Assembly (NCBI RefSeq): GCF_018320785.1
Contig: NC_054879.1
Location: forward strand, 44,692,698-44,756,697
Direction of reading: 5' to 3'
DNA length: 64,000 bases
DNA from: Cheilinus undulatus
Taxonomy: Eukaryota; Chordata; Actinopteri; Labriformes; Labridae
Shown here: positions 1-20,414 of the stretch, piece after piece
Position numbering within the stretch: the stretch's first letter is position 1
Layout: every line of letters starts with the position of its first letter
Notes under the pieces: model-generated
Told to the model about the DNA's origin: nothing
The model's database searches: none
What the model saw: only the letters and a program-made list of their open reading frames with translations
Program-made: the position numbers and the translations under genes

Positions 1-7201
<7,201 letters not shown>

Positions 7202-7525
7202 ATGTGAAAACTGTGACTGCATTTTTATCCAACATTAACACACTTTTTGTGTGTGCGTGTGTGTGTATTTTTTATGTGTGTGTGCATTGATTATGTCAGG
7301 TCAACCCAGTACAATTATTTTTGTGCAATGGTGGTTTTATTACTTTTGCAAATGAGCATTTGTATTTTATCTTACATTTTATACGTACTTAAAGCCATGG
7401 CATGCATTTGGGATTTTATGTCAGTCTAAGCTGTGTTTCGCTGCACTGATTTGTTGTTGAGTATATAAAATGTGTTGCAGACATGCCCTTATGAAAGAGA
7501 AATAAACTTTGTTTTAAAAAATCCA
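7202..7525 (+). other. 3' UTR and poly(A) signal of the DPP4/FAP gene
   Basis: An AATAAA hexamer lies at 7501-7506, about 300 nt past the TAG stop, with a short TG-rich run at 7245-7285 inside the UTR. The exact cleavage site is inferred. Confidence 0.7.
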
Positions 7526-7789
7526 ACTATGCATATTTTATATCTCTCAAAATGCCTCTTATATGTTTTAAACAGCCTTAAATGAAGAGTATGTAAATTC
7601 CACCACCAGGGGGCGCTCAATCAAAACAATAATGAAAGATGACATGTAGGGATGTGCTATTTAGCTCCCCCCACTTCTGCTGCTTGTTCAATAAAAACTA
7701 CTCTCCATGAAGAGTTTGTTCAAAACAGTAAGCCACTGTTTTCATTTCATGGATGAATTTCACCTAACAAGAGAGAAAAGCTGCTAAAG

Positions 7790-8375
7790 CTGAGGTTAGG
7801 GGAGGGGGTGAGGAGGTCAATAAGGTGGTGGTGGTGGTGGGGGGGGGGTGTGAAGGTGTGGATGCGAGTTTCAGCTGCAGGGAAGGAGAGTAGTGGGCGG
7901 ATGCTGACTTTATTTTAGGTGGAGGAAGGCGATTTTTGTGAGCTGGGTGACCTGCTGATAAAAGGAGAGGTGACTGTCAGTGACGCCAAGGTTGCAGGTG
8001 TGAGGGGAGGGGGATAGGGTGAAAGAGTTCATTTGGAGGCTGATTTCATGTTTTCACTTCAAAGAGGCAGTTGGCTAGGGAGGAGTGTGTATCTGTGGTG
8101 ATGGAGGTAGTGGAGATGTATAGCTAGATGTCATCAGCATAGCAGTCAAAGTGAAGTCCATTATGGCGAATGATGTGACTGAAAGGGAGCAAGTAGATGA
8201 TGAATAGGAGGGGACCAAGCACTGAACCTTGGGGGACACCTTGTTTCAGAGGAGCTTTAGAGGAGCAGTAAGTCTGATGAGAGGAGGAGGTCGTTCCAGA
8301 ATATTGGCCAGAAGGGGAGGAGTTGATGATGTTGGTAATAAAAGGGGAGACGGCTGGGAGGCAGTTTTTAATCAC
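7790..8375 (-). pseudogene. L2/CR1-type LINE reverse-transcriptase fragment
   Basis: On the minus strand the open stretch at 8124-8375 carries the RT block [20 protein letters not shown] followed by HFDCYADD, the catalytic YADD box of non-LTR reverse transcriptases. Frame is lost after YADD. Sequence down to about 7790 continues as decayed LINE. It lies between the peptidase gene and proglucagon. Confidence 0.8.
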
Positions 8376-8416
8376 TTTACTACTAACAACTGGGCCTAAT
8401 GTGAAAGCACCCTAAG

Positions 8417-8850
8417 TAGCTCCATTATCTAAAGCCAATTCCGCTTTAGCAACGTGAGCTTTAGCAAATGTACTCCAGGCTATTTTAGCTACATAAGTAG
8501 CTGCTTTGTGAGCTTAGCTTCAACCATGTTGGGTACATTAGCTACATAGCTTCATTAGCTATCATTATCAGGTTAGATGGGATTGGGTCAAGAGGAATTT
8601 TTCATTCCAGTGGTGATGGTAGCCAGGTCTGTTGACTCGGTAGCTCTATTATCTATAGCTAAGTTACCTTTACCAACATGAGCTTTTGCAAATGTATCGC
8701 AGGCAATTTTAGCTACATAAATAGCTGCTTTGTGAACTTAGCTTCTGCCATGTTGGGTACATTAGCTACATAGCCTCATTATTTATATAGCTAGGCAGCT
8801 AACGGAACTACATAAACTACACTAGCTGCATTAAAATGTTTTTTTTTTGA
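8417..8850. repeat. Tandem duplication, about 224-bp period
   Basis: Blocks starting near 8417 and 8641 share TAGCTC.ATTATCTA, ATTTTAGCTACATAA.TAGC, TGCTTTGTGA and CATGTTGGGTACATTAGC at matching offsets. No gene is seen in it. Confidence 0.75.
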
Positions 8851-9503
8851 GGACAAGCATTTTTTCCTGTAAGCAGACTATTTAGACTGTTTTAATCAGA
8901 TCTTGCAGGTTACTTTAACGCTCAAGAGAAGTCTGTGAGACAACATCCAGCATTTACACTGCAATGATAATGATATTGTGACTGTCATGGCAGTGACAAG
9001 ACACAGGCTTTTTAGCCAATAAAAATAAAGAATATCATGCTTTGAAAACTGCTGAATGCATTGAAGGGTTATAGTGGCACAGGAGTCACCATTTTTTCAT
9101 CAAAGCTGATATTTCAGTGCAAAATCTTCCTTGAAAAGAAAAAAATATGGGTTTTCTTAAGTTTTATAGGTCGCTTATGATGTAAATAATGTTGATAAAA
9201 CATTTTCTGTTTTTTTTGTATAGTATAGATTAAGTAACTAAAATGAAAAAAAGCTACTCTTTGCTTAATGAAAGAGTCATTTGCCCACATTTGCCAGTAT
9301 GGTCAGCTTTTATTTGTCAGGTTAGCAGTCATGTTCAATTCTGGCAGCTTTCGCCATCCATTTGCCTTCTTTTTTTTTTAAACAAACTCAAATACAGTCA
9401 GCGGAGTGTGACGGAAGCTGACTAATGGATTGAGACTAACGGCGGATATGCTGAGGTGTCGGTGACGGGGGAGTCACCTGGGAGAAAGCTCTCCGACTCC
9501 ACC

Positions 9504-9622
9504 TTATAAGAGTGATCCAGTAAAGAGGGGGAACATGAAGCAGCTTCAGACACCAAGAGGGAAGACAAGACAACTCTGGACCCAGGTTATTACCCCCTCC
9601 TTTGAAGCTCAGCAAACCACAG
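9504..9622 (+). promoter_or_regulatory. Proglucagon promoter TATA box and non-coding exon 1
   Basis: TTATAAG at 9504-9510 is followed by an untranslated first exon ending at 9622 before GTGAGT. The start site is inferred to be about 25-30 nt past the TATA motif. A non-coding first exon is normal for proglucagon genes. Confidence 0.65.
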
Positions 9623-9715
9623 GTGAGTAGTTTCCTGTATATGCCTCAGATTTAATGCTTTTAGATTGTAATAATCTCACTTTACTACTTTGCTCATCCT
9701 TTAGAAGCTACAGAA

Positions 9716-12607
<2,892 letters not shown>

Positions 12608-12632
12608 ACTCAACTAGAGTTCCCTAAAAAAT

Positions 12633-12638
12633 AATAAA
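12633..12638 (+). terminator. Poly(A) signal of proglucagon
   Basis: AATAAA is 26 nt beyond the TAA stop, which implies a very short 3' UTR and leaves no room for a GLP-2 exon in this transcript. Confidence 0.75.
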
Positions 12639-12773
12639 CCTCAACAATTCACCCCCACTCTGTGCTGTTATATTTTATAATCTGTGTGAATAACACCTCT
12701 CATAAGAAAATCTGTTGGCCTGTTAAGGGATTTTTTTAAATTTGAAAAATGTCTCTCTGCATCTGAAATGGGT

Positions 12774-12805
<32 letters not shown>

Positions 12806-13169
12806 AGCAAGGATTTTGTTCAGTTTAAGATTTTGTCCTTTGGCCTAAATAGCTGGGTTAGGGTTAGGTTGCATAAATTTTACAAATATATATGCATTCT
12901 GATGTATTTTTAAAACCACAATTTCCCAATTTATGAGCAATTTTTTACTATGGCTTAATTAAATTTACTTGCATTATTTTGTAGTGCTGGACCATTTTTG
13001 GACATTTTTAAGAGAGGGCTCCCCAGAATTGTATTTTACTCTATTTGATACAAATTTTATTTGGTTGACCGATTCATTCAGTCACTTTGGATACAATAAT
13101 GACACTAATTATTAAGAAAAACTAGATCAAAATTGCAATTTCAGCTGAAATTGTGTAGGGATGCTGAGA

Positions 13170-13460
13170 GCTGAATTGTGGAAGAACTGCTGAAAATAGC
13201 CAAAAGCACCAAAATAGCTGAAAATAGCATAAAATAGCATAAAATGGCGTAAAAGTAGCTAAAAATGGCATTCAATGGCTCAAAAAAGGATAAAAATAGA
13301 TTAAAGTAGCCTAAAAAAGCTGAAAATAGATGAAAGTAGCTTAAAAATAGCCGAAAATAGCCCCAAAATAGCCGATTTTGGCCTAAAAGTAGCTGAAAAT
13401 TAAATTTAAATGACTGAAAAGCATAGAAATAGATGAAAATAGCATGAAAATAGCCATATT
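13170..13460. repeat. AAAATAGC-type minisatellite
   Basis: Imperfect units such as GAAAATAGC(A/C)TAAAA run for about 290 bp. No gene. Confidence 0.75.
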
Positions 13461-13684
13461 TTTTAAAAAAAAATTCTAAAAGTTAGAAATGAGAAAAGTC
13501 CTAGCAGTGGAATGATGAAGAAACTGAGTTTTTAAAGTTCAAACAGTGTCAGTACGACAAAGTATGAAGGAGGAGATAGCCAGCACGGAAGAAGAATAAA
13601 CAAAATGGCCGACGCGAATATCAATAGTGTGGAAGCTCTGCATCCACACTAATTAAATAAAAACACACTTTTCATTGGAGCATA

Positions 13685-14064
13685 TGGAAGCTCATTTCCG
13701 CCACTTAAAAAAGAGAAATGTGGAAGTAAGGAAATTTAAAAAAGAAATCCAAAGTCATAATTATAAGACTAAAATTTACAAAAAAATAATTATTAAAAGA
13801 TACAAAGTCAAAATTAGGAGATAAAAAGTCATTTAGTCAATTATAACTTTTTATGTCATAATTTTGAGTTTTTAATTCATAATCTTGACTTTGTATCTCG
13901 TTATTACTTTTTCTTCTAATTATGACTTTTAATCTCATAATCATGACTTTTTATCTTATGACCTTTTATTTCATACTGATGACTTAGTTTTTTTTTTTTT
14001 TTCAAGAATTGCTGTAGTTTCACTTTTTTTTTTTTTTTTTTTTTTTTACCTAAATGGGCTTCCA
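13685..14064. mobile_element. TA-flanked MITE with long inverted arms
   Basis: TGGAAGCTCATTTCCGCC... at the left is mirrored by AAATGGGCTTCCA at the right, with TA on both sides (13683-13684 and 14065-14066). The interior is A/T-rich, with repeated AAGTCATAATT words that become complementary ATGACTTTT words in the second half. Confidence 0.75.
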
Positions 14065-14933
14065 TACAGGCATCTAAAGGTCCCTCCCTACCGTTGGCCT
14101 GGGGAATCAGTACCCTTTTCCCCCCGTTCTACGCTCATGTCAGTCAGACGAGGATTAACCACATAGGTGCATCTAACTTCAGAAAAAACTTGAAAAATCA
14201 AAGTCTTTAAGAACAGAAACTGATAAAATAGGCTGTTTTAAAGCTTAAAAAAGGTTTAAAAAGGCAATCATTTTACAAAGCTGAGTGTAAATTGAAAATG
14301 TAAGCTGATATAAACCTTCATTCAGTTTAATTTTTTTCCCAATTACACTGTACACCACTGTTTTTTGTAACACTCTTCTGTTCATGCAGGCAGCAAAAAT
14401 CAATAAACACTTCTGTCTCCAGGGGGCTTTGTGTGTTGGGGTTTTAACCAGGTAACGAGATGATTTGTGTCACCTGTCAGCAGTTCACTGGAGAGGGATT
14501 TCCTAGCGCCGCTCAGGGATGGCTATGCTAAATCAAAGAGAAGGAAATCATGTCAATCAACATGGACTCGTTGGGAACAATGGCTGGGTCGACACTCCAG
14601 GGTTCTCACCGGCACTGAGACAAAACAGTAATTCACATGAGCCAGAAATCTGACATGCTGTGGGACGTGGGGCCTCTCTGAGCTGTCATCTGGAGAACGT
14701 CAGAACCATCTGTTGATTACAGAAACCTCTGGTCACTCTGGTTGGCAGCTGGGCTTTTATCCTAAGAAGACTGAGTTATGCTTTTACCCTCGTGTCTTCA
14801 GACCATCTGATCAGTGATTAGTACCTAAAATATCCTGTTAAACCATAGAAATTATAAGAAAATGCCATTTTTAAGTCGATTTAAGTATTGACCTGCTTGG
14901 ATGTTTAGGCCTTTTATTGATTTTTTAAATCAG

Positions 14934-15685
14934 GGGTTTTCAAAGTGTGTAAGAGTGAACCTCCCCAGAAGAACTGATCCATTCGGTGGACCCCCGCCCA
15001 CAAAAAGGATTCAAATTTTTAAAAAATTAAATAAAAACATTTCAAACATTTATTTTTAATCTTTAAACATTTTTAACATTAATATATTTTGGATATTTTG
15101 GTTTGCAAATGTCCTTAAACATCTGCCTTTCCCTCTTATTCTGTTAGAATGCCATTAAAAAAACATCCCTTTTTCATATTTTTTTGCCATTTTACAACTT
15201 CTTTTCCCCATTTTTTCCACTTTCATCCCATTTTTGCCCCTTTAACCTACCTTTCATCATTAACTATCCCTTTTTTTCCATTTTTTTCCAGACGTCTTTT
15301 TGCCACTTTTTCCCAAGTTTTGCCACTTTTATCCCATTTTTTGCCACTTTTTGTCCATTTAAGTGACCTTTTGTCATCAAAATACCACTTTTTTCCTTTT
15401 TCCCCAATTTTTGCCTCTTCTTTTTGCAATTTTTGCCCTTTTTCACAATTTTTATGCCACTTTTTATCCATTTAAACTAGCCTTTGCCATTACATACCAC
15501 TTGTTTCCTCTTTTTTTGCCCATTTTTGCCACTCTTGACTGCTTTTTACCCATTTAAGTCACTTTCCACTCATTTTTTTGTCACCTCTTACAAATTGTCA
15601 CTACTTTCTGACCATTTTTTCACTTTTCACCCCTTTTTTGCTGCTTTTTGATTTCTTTTAGTGTTTTTTTTTACGACCTTGTTAA
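14934..15685. mobile_element. Second, truncated copy of the CAGGGGTTTTCAAAG element
   Basis: The first 200 bases follow the element at 5150: the same terminus CAGGGGTTTTCAAAGTGTG, the ATTCGGTGGACCCCC stretch and the CTTAAACATCTG word. No matching right terminus is seen before the next repeat starts near 15690. Its interior minisatellite (15190-15650) is the reverse complement of the one at 5.5 kb. Confidence 0.75.
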
Positions 15686-15689
15686 TGCC

Positions 15690-16078
15690 AAGGTGAAAAC
15701 AGATTTCTACAAAGTAGTGTCAATTAAACAAAAATATATAAGAGGTGATGGCATAAATATTCACCCACTGTAAAGCGAATGATCTAATTCAACAGTGTCA
15801 GCCAATTGGTCATAGTAATCTCAAAATTCTACCACAGGAGTGTAACAAATGTTTCTCAGGTGATTGTAGTATAAAGACACTTGTGTCTGGAAGGTCCAGT
15901 CACTGGTTAATCAGCATTCCTGGTTACCATTACACCATGAAGACAAAAGAACACTCCAAGCAACTCAGAGAAAAGGTTATTGAAAAGTGTAAGTTAGGGG
16001 ATGGAGACAAAAAAAATCCAAAGCACTGAACATCCCCCAGAGTTCAGTTAAATCTATCAACAAGACATGGAAGACATA
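15690..16078 (+). pseudogene. Tc1-like transposon 5' part with start of transposase, interrupted
   Basis: Sequence matches the copy at 50.5 kb word for word over long stretches, for example GTGAAAACAGATTT, TGATTGTAGTATAAAGACAC and CACTGGTTAATCAG. The transposase start at 15937 reads MKTKEHSKQLREKVIEKC and soon breaks. It stops where another Tc1-like end begins at about 16079. Confidence 0.8.
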
Positions 16079-16960
16079 CAGGTGCACCTCAAAAAATTAG
16101 AATATCATGAAAAAGTTCAATATTTTTGTCACTCTTTTCTTAAAGTGAAACCCATATAATATATAGACTTGTTACACAGAGTGAAATATTTCAAGCCTTT
16201 ATTTCTTGAAATGTTGATGATTTGGCTTACAGATAAGAAAAAACAAAATTCAGTGTCTCAAAAAATTTGAATATTTCATAAGATCATTTAAAAAAGGATA
16301 TTTTAAACAGAAATGTCAGGCTTCTGAAAAGCATGTTTATTTCTATCCACTCAGTACTTGGTTGGGCCTCCTTTTGCATGAATTACTGCATCAATGCGGC
16401 GTGGCATGGAGGCGATCAGCCTGTGGCACTGCTCAGGTGTAATGGAAGCCCAGGTTGCTTTGATAGCGGCCTTCAGGTCATCTGCATTGTTGGGTCTGGT
16501 GTCTCTTCCTCTTGACAATCCTCCATAGATTCTCTATGGGGTTCAGGTCAGAATCAAGCACAGTAACACCATGGTCATTGAAGCAGCTTTTGGTACCTTT
16601 GGCAGTGTGGGCAGGTGCCAAGTCCTGCTGGAAAATGAAATCAGCATCTCCATAAAGCTTGTGAGCAGAAGGAAGCATGAAGGTCTCTAAAATGTCCTGG
16701 TGGATGGCTGCGTTGACTGTGGACTTCAGAAAACACAGTGGACCGACACCAGCAGATGCCATGGCGGCCCAGATCACCACTGACTGTGGAAACTTCACAC
16801 TGGACTTCAAGCAACGTGGATTCTGGTCCTCTCCACTCTTCCTCCAGACTCTGGGACCTTGAGATTTTTGCTTGAACTCAGTTTTACCTTGGGCAGAAAA
16901 CGTGTGCAAATCACTGAACAGAGTAGCCTTTATCAGCTGTGATCTGGTTCAGCACTCATG
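16079..16960 (-). mobile_element. Second Tc1-like element, transposase C-terminal half on the minus strand
   Basis: The end reads CAGGTGCACCTCAAAAAATT, a Tc1-type terminus. The minus-strand frame 16909-16478 (143 codons) contains DADFIFQQDLAPAHTAK and LNPIENLW, the D and E blocks of a DDE Tc1 transposase catalytic domain. The N-terminal DNA-binding half is missing, so the element is truncated and inactive. Confidence 0.85.
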
Positions 16961-17161
16961 GAATGATTTTGTTTAATCAGAAGCATCAGTGGCTTTATGG
17001 TTAAATATATTTAGCCTACACGCTAACAACCATACTCTTTTATAAACAACTTTATTTACAAGCTGTCAAATACATCACACTATCAGAGCTGAGATCTGGG
17101 TGGCTATCAACCAATCTAATATTATAATAACGGCAAATACGGCGCGACGCCGACGGGAAAA

Positions 17162-17169
17162 TGACGTCA
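17162..17169. promoter_or_regulatory. Perfect CRE palindrome TGACGTCA in a CpG-rich start region
   Basis: The octamer lies in ATGACGTCAT, within a CpG-rich 100-bp patch at 17130-17210 that stands out from the A/T-rich surroundings. It is about 140 nt upstream of the small ORF at 17307. Confidence 0.6.
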
Positions 17170-17306
17170 TGATGCTGAGTGTAACTGTACTGGTTTTGAA
17201 CTCGTCGAGGCCACAGAGGATGAGCAGTTGTTTTCTGGAGTAGTTTCAAAAGAAAAATCGGACCATTAGGACATTTTTTTGACAGACAGACGGTGTTTTG
17301 CCACAC

Positions 17307-17590
17307 ATGAAGGCGAACAAGGAGAAAAGGGAAAGGAAAGACTTCCTTTCCGAGCTGCGCCAATGCTGTAAGTTAGCGGCATTAGAGATAAGCTACCGTT
17401 ACCTGGATATCTCTGGCTAGCATTAGCAGTAGCTAACAGGTGTATGCTATCTCACTGCAGTTAGGGGTCGATGTGTCACTAAGTAGGAATTGTAAGTGTG
17501 GGGGTTTTGATATGAACAGAAAAAGCTGCTGGTTATTATTATTACCGGTTGTATTTCTTCACAGTCCTTGCGTTGGTCCCTTCATCCTAA
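17307..17590 (+). CDS. Candidate two-exon small gene, 28-codon ORF of unknown function
   Basis: Seen: ATG at 17307 opens MKANKEKRERKDFLSELRQC, then a strong donor GTAAGT at 17368. A pyrimidine-rich acceptor ends at 17564, and the joined frame gives eight more residues (FLALVPSS) before TAA at 17588-17590. AATAAA follows at 17751. The first exon is highly charged and the tail hydrophobic. I do not recognise the product. Context: it lies where tetrapods have DPP4, between gcg and the 3' end of slc4a10, on the opposite strand to the latter, with a CRE-bearing CpG patch upstream. It may instead be a lncRNA, or a first exon whose true partners lie further right. Moderate to low confidence as a protein, better as a transcript. 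Confidence 0.35.
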
Positions 17591-17750
17591 ATTGACGCAG
17601 CAGTTCACGCATGCGTCATTGAGTGGTTTCGTGTCTGCTGTTTGAATTGTGTGGCTTTGAAACAACAACACGTCAACAAGAGAGCTCTTAGAAATTTAAT
17701 ACGTAAAATGAACATGGACAAGATATGCATGGTAAAATTTGTTCTTTAGA

Positions 17751-17756
17751 AATAAA
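17751..17756 (+). terminator. Poly(A) signal closing the small unit
   Basis: AATAAA lies 160 nt past the 28-codon ORF on the plus strand. Confidence 0.4.
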
Positions 17757-17799
17757 CACACTCAGGCTTTTTAGAACGACACTGCAAATGGCATTATGG

Positions 17800-20414
17800 G
17801 TAACATGCCCCCATGATTAAGCTTACTAATTTATAATTCACAAAACGTAAACATCTAAACAACTACTGGCATTCTTTACAAGTCCATTTTATAGTATGAG
17901 AAACACTCTGACATCTGGAGACAACATTCTTAGTTTCTGTATTCTGTAACATATATTGTCATTTCTTAAAATAAATAGCTTTCTTATACAGAGAGTATTA
18001 ACACATTGGCTAAAAGTGCATTTTGTTCATAAATATATTGCCATTTGTCAGTTTTAAAGCCCCTTTACCATCAGTCACATTCATTATTCGGGATCAAAGT
18101 GGTCCCATCTCATAAATAAATATCACAAAATCGTGTTTTTACAGACTTTTTATATTGTTTGAATTATGATATGTGGATATATGGCTTTATGTACTGCAAA
18201 AAGTGATCTTAGGCTTTTCTTAATACTTAATCGTCAAAATGCATTTCACATTAATGTCTATACATAAATTAAAGAATAAAGAGGAAGCTATGAATAAATA
18301 GGTACAAATCCAGGGTCATGGTGTTCAGGTATTTCAGAATACAAAGAATATAACAAAATAAATATAAAGAAATCTGAAAACAAAAACTTGAAAACAGCAT
18401 GTCAGCAGGGGCAACCTTACATTGGGTGGGATCATCGATTCAGAAAAAGACAGAATATTATGACACATCTGATAATACAGTTATTCACTAACCCAAAGAA
18501 GTTTACAATAATGAAGCTGAAGGATTGGTAAATTGCAGCACACTATAAACAATTGTTTATGACCACACAGAAGGGACAGTGACAAGACAGACAACACTGT
18601 CCTCAGTACTCTTCCTTCGGCATTTTTCATCTTGCACACCTTGGTTGTGAGCTGCTGGCGCAAAGAAAGGACAAACAGACATTTTGTTCATTTTTGTGCA
18701 AACACGTAGTGTTCTAAGAAGGCTTCTTTGTTGCACATTTAGAGGGAGAATGCATTTTTACTAGACTTAAAGTAGTAATGTCTAACTATAAAAGTACCTA
18801 GCAACATAAAAAATACACTTAAAGAAATACATAATAAAACTAAGCTGTGCTTTTAGTATTGAAATAAATCGGAATGCACACAGATACATTGGTGTAACAT
18901 TGATATTAGCATTGGCCCTTTTTTACAAACGTGATATGAACAGATATAGGTTATCAATATTTTTTTGTTGAGTCAAATCAGTTTTATGTTGGCATGTGGT
19001 GTATCTAGCTGCTGAATCACAAAAGAAATATTTGACAGGGCAGAAGAAGTGACCAGTTAGACAAACTCAGATCTGTTTTCATGGTCAAAAGTGAACAAAA
19101 AAATACATACAAGGATTCTTAGGAAAGAAAGAAGTAATTAAAAAAATAATTATGTTATGCTACTTATCAGTAGTATTACTAGCCCTTATTTTCATAACCA
19201 GAACATCTCTTAAATCAAATTATAATGCTAGATTTCCAGTATTGGTGGTTTATGTTGTATGTAACCTGACATGCCAGGTAGACTGTTTGATATATCCATT
19301 GCATGGATATTTCACATTCATCTGGGAAAGCTTGCTATCAAGGCTTGGGAAGGGCAAGACTTTTTAAAAATATTCTCAGAAGGTGATCAATGGCCATTCA
19401 GAGCAACAAAACGTGACATAGTAGCCCGCATATGCAGCTCTGCAACAAAAACCTAACGGTAAACACTACCATAGGAGCTGTGGTTATGATGTGGATTAAA
19501 TGCTGCGGCTGGTTGGGAGAAGCTAAACTACAACGAAACAACTAAACCCCACTCCTCAAATGACGCTGTTTGGTCTGAAGAGCATCTTGTTTGTTACAAA
19601 CATTGCAGACAAAAGCTTTGCAAGATGGATTTACCTGTTGACAGACATGGAGTCTGGCCAATCCATCGGCATTGCAAGGTTAAATAATATGCATAATACA
19701 TGCATGATGATGGTAAAAATGGTTTATTTGGGCCTGTAGCTAAGTTTCCTCTGTTTAATTTGATGTGTAACATGACTATTTTTGTGCAAAAATAGAGTGC
19801 ACAGAGCAAGTTTGTTTGGATCAAGGCTAAGGCTTAAGAGGTTAAAGAATGAGGATAAATGAAGAAAAAGACCTCAACTGTCATCGGTCTGTTGGTTCAG
19901 CCTAAAACTCCTCTGATTTATTAGTATATAGACAAAATTTACAGTAGATATATGCTGAAATACACAAGCAAAATATTGGGTGAAAATGTTGGCAGAAATT
20001 TTGATATCTGACAATACTGATATTTGCCTTTGAGGCTAATATTAAGAGATGGCAAGTTAAAGGAATAGTGCTTTTTTATTTTAGATAAGCTTACTGAATT
20101 GGAGAAGGATTTACAACATGCATGTTTATAAGCGTAGGTTAAATGCAGCTGCTGATAGGCTTAGCTTAGCTTTGCACTCACACTGGGAATAGGTGGGAAC
20201 AGACTATTGTGATTTTTTCTGTAAGTTTAAGCAGTCAGAGGTTTAGTTGAAATACACTGCTTCTCTTACTTGTTATATGAATCTTCTTTAAAGGTTAAAA
20301 TTCCTGCAAAAATTTAATTTCTTATGAAAGTAATATGAGGAATTTGGTTGTTAGGTCATCGATTCAGAAACTCTTACCATAAAGTTTTGAGATCTCCTTT
20401 TCTTCTCAGATGTC
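17800..20414 (-). other. Probable slc4a10 3' UTR
   Basis: No coding sequence is recognised. AATAAA signals on the minus strand occur at 20080-20075 and 19922-19917, with another near 19725; the true 3' end is not determinable here. A long UTR extending toward 18 kb is possible because no repeat element is recognised in this stretch. A splice-acceptor-like GCGCCAGCAG near 18660 (minus) was seen but not used. Confidence 0.4.

Noticed and set aside
15149-15557. Overlapping long ORFs rich in Phe, Pro and His
   Set aside because: They are products of the TTTTTGCCA minisatellite read in several frames; no family resemblance.
17052-17363. 103-codon minus ORF opposite the mini-gene
   Set aside because: No homology or start context; the plus-strand splice signals explain the region better.
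18481-18663. Possible alternative final exon of slc4a10 (acceptor GCGCCAGCAG)
   Set aside because: The peptide does not resemble any SLC4 C-terminus I know, and no matching donor is clear upstream.
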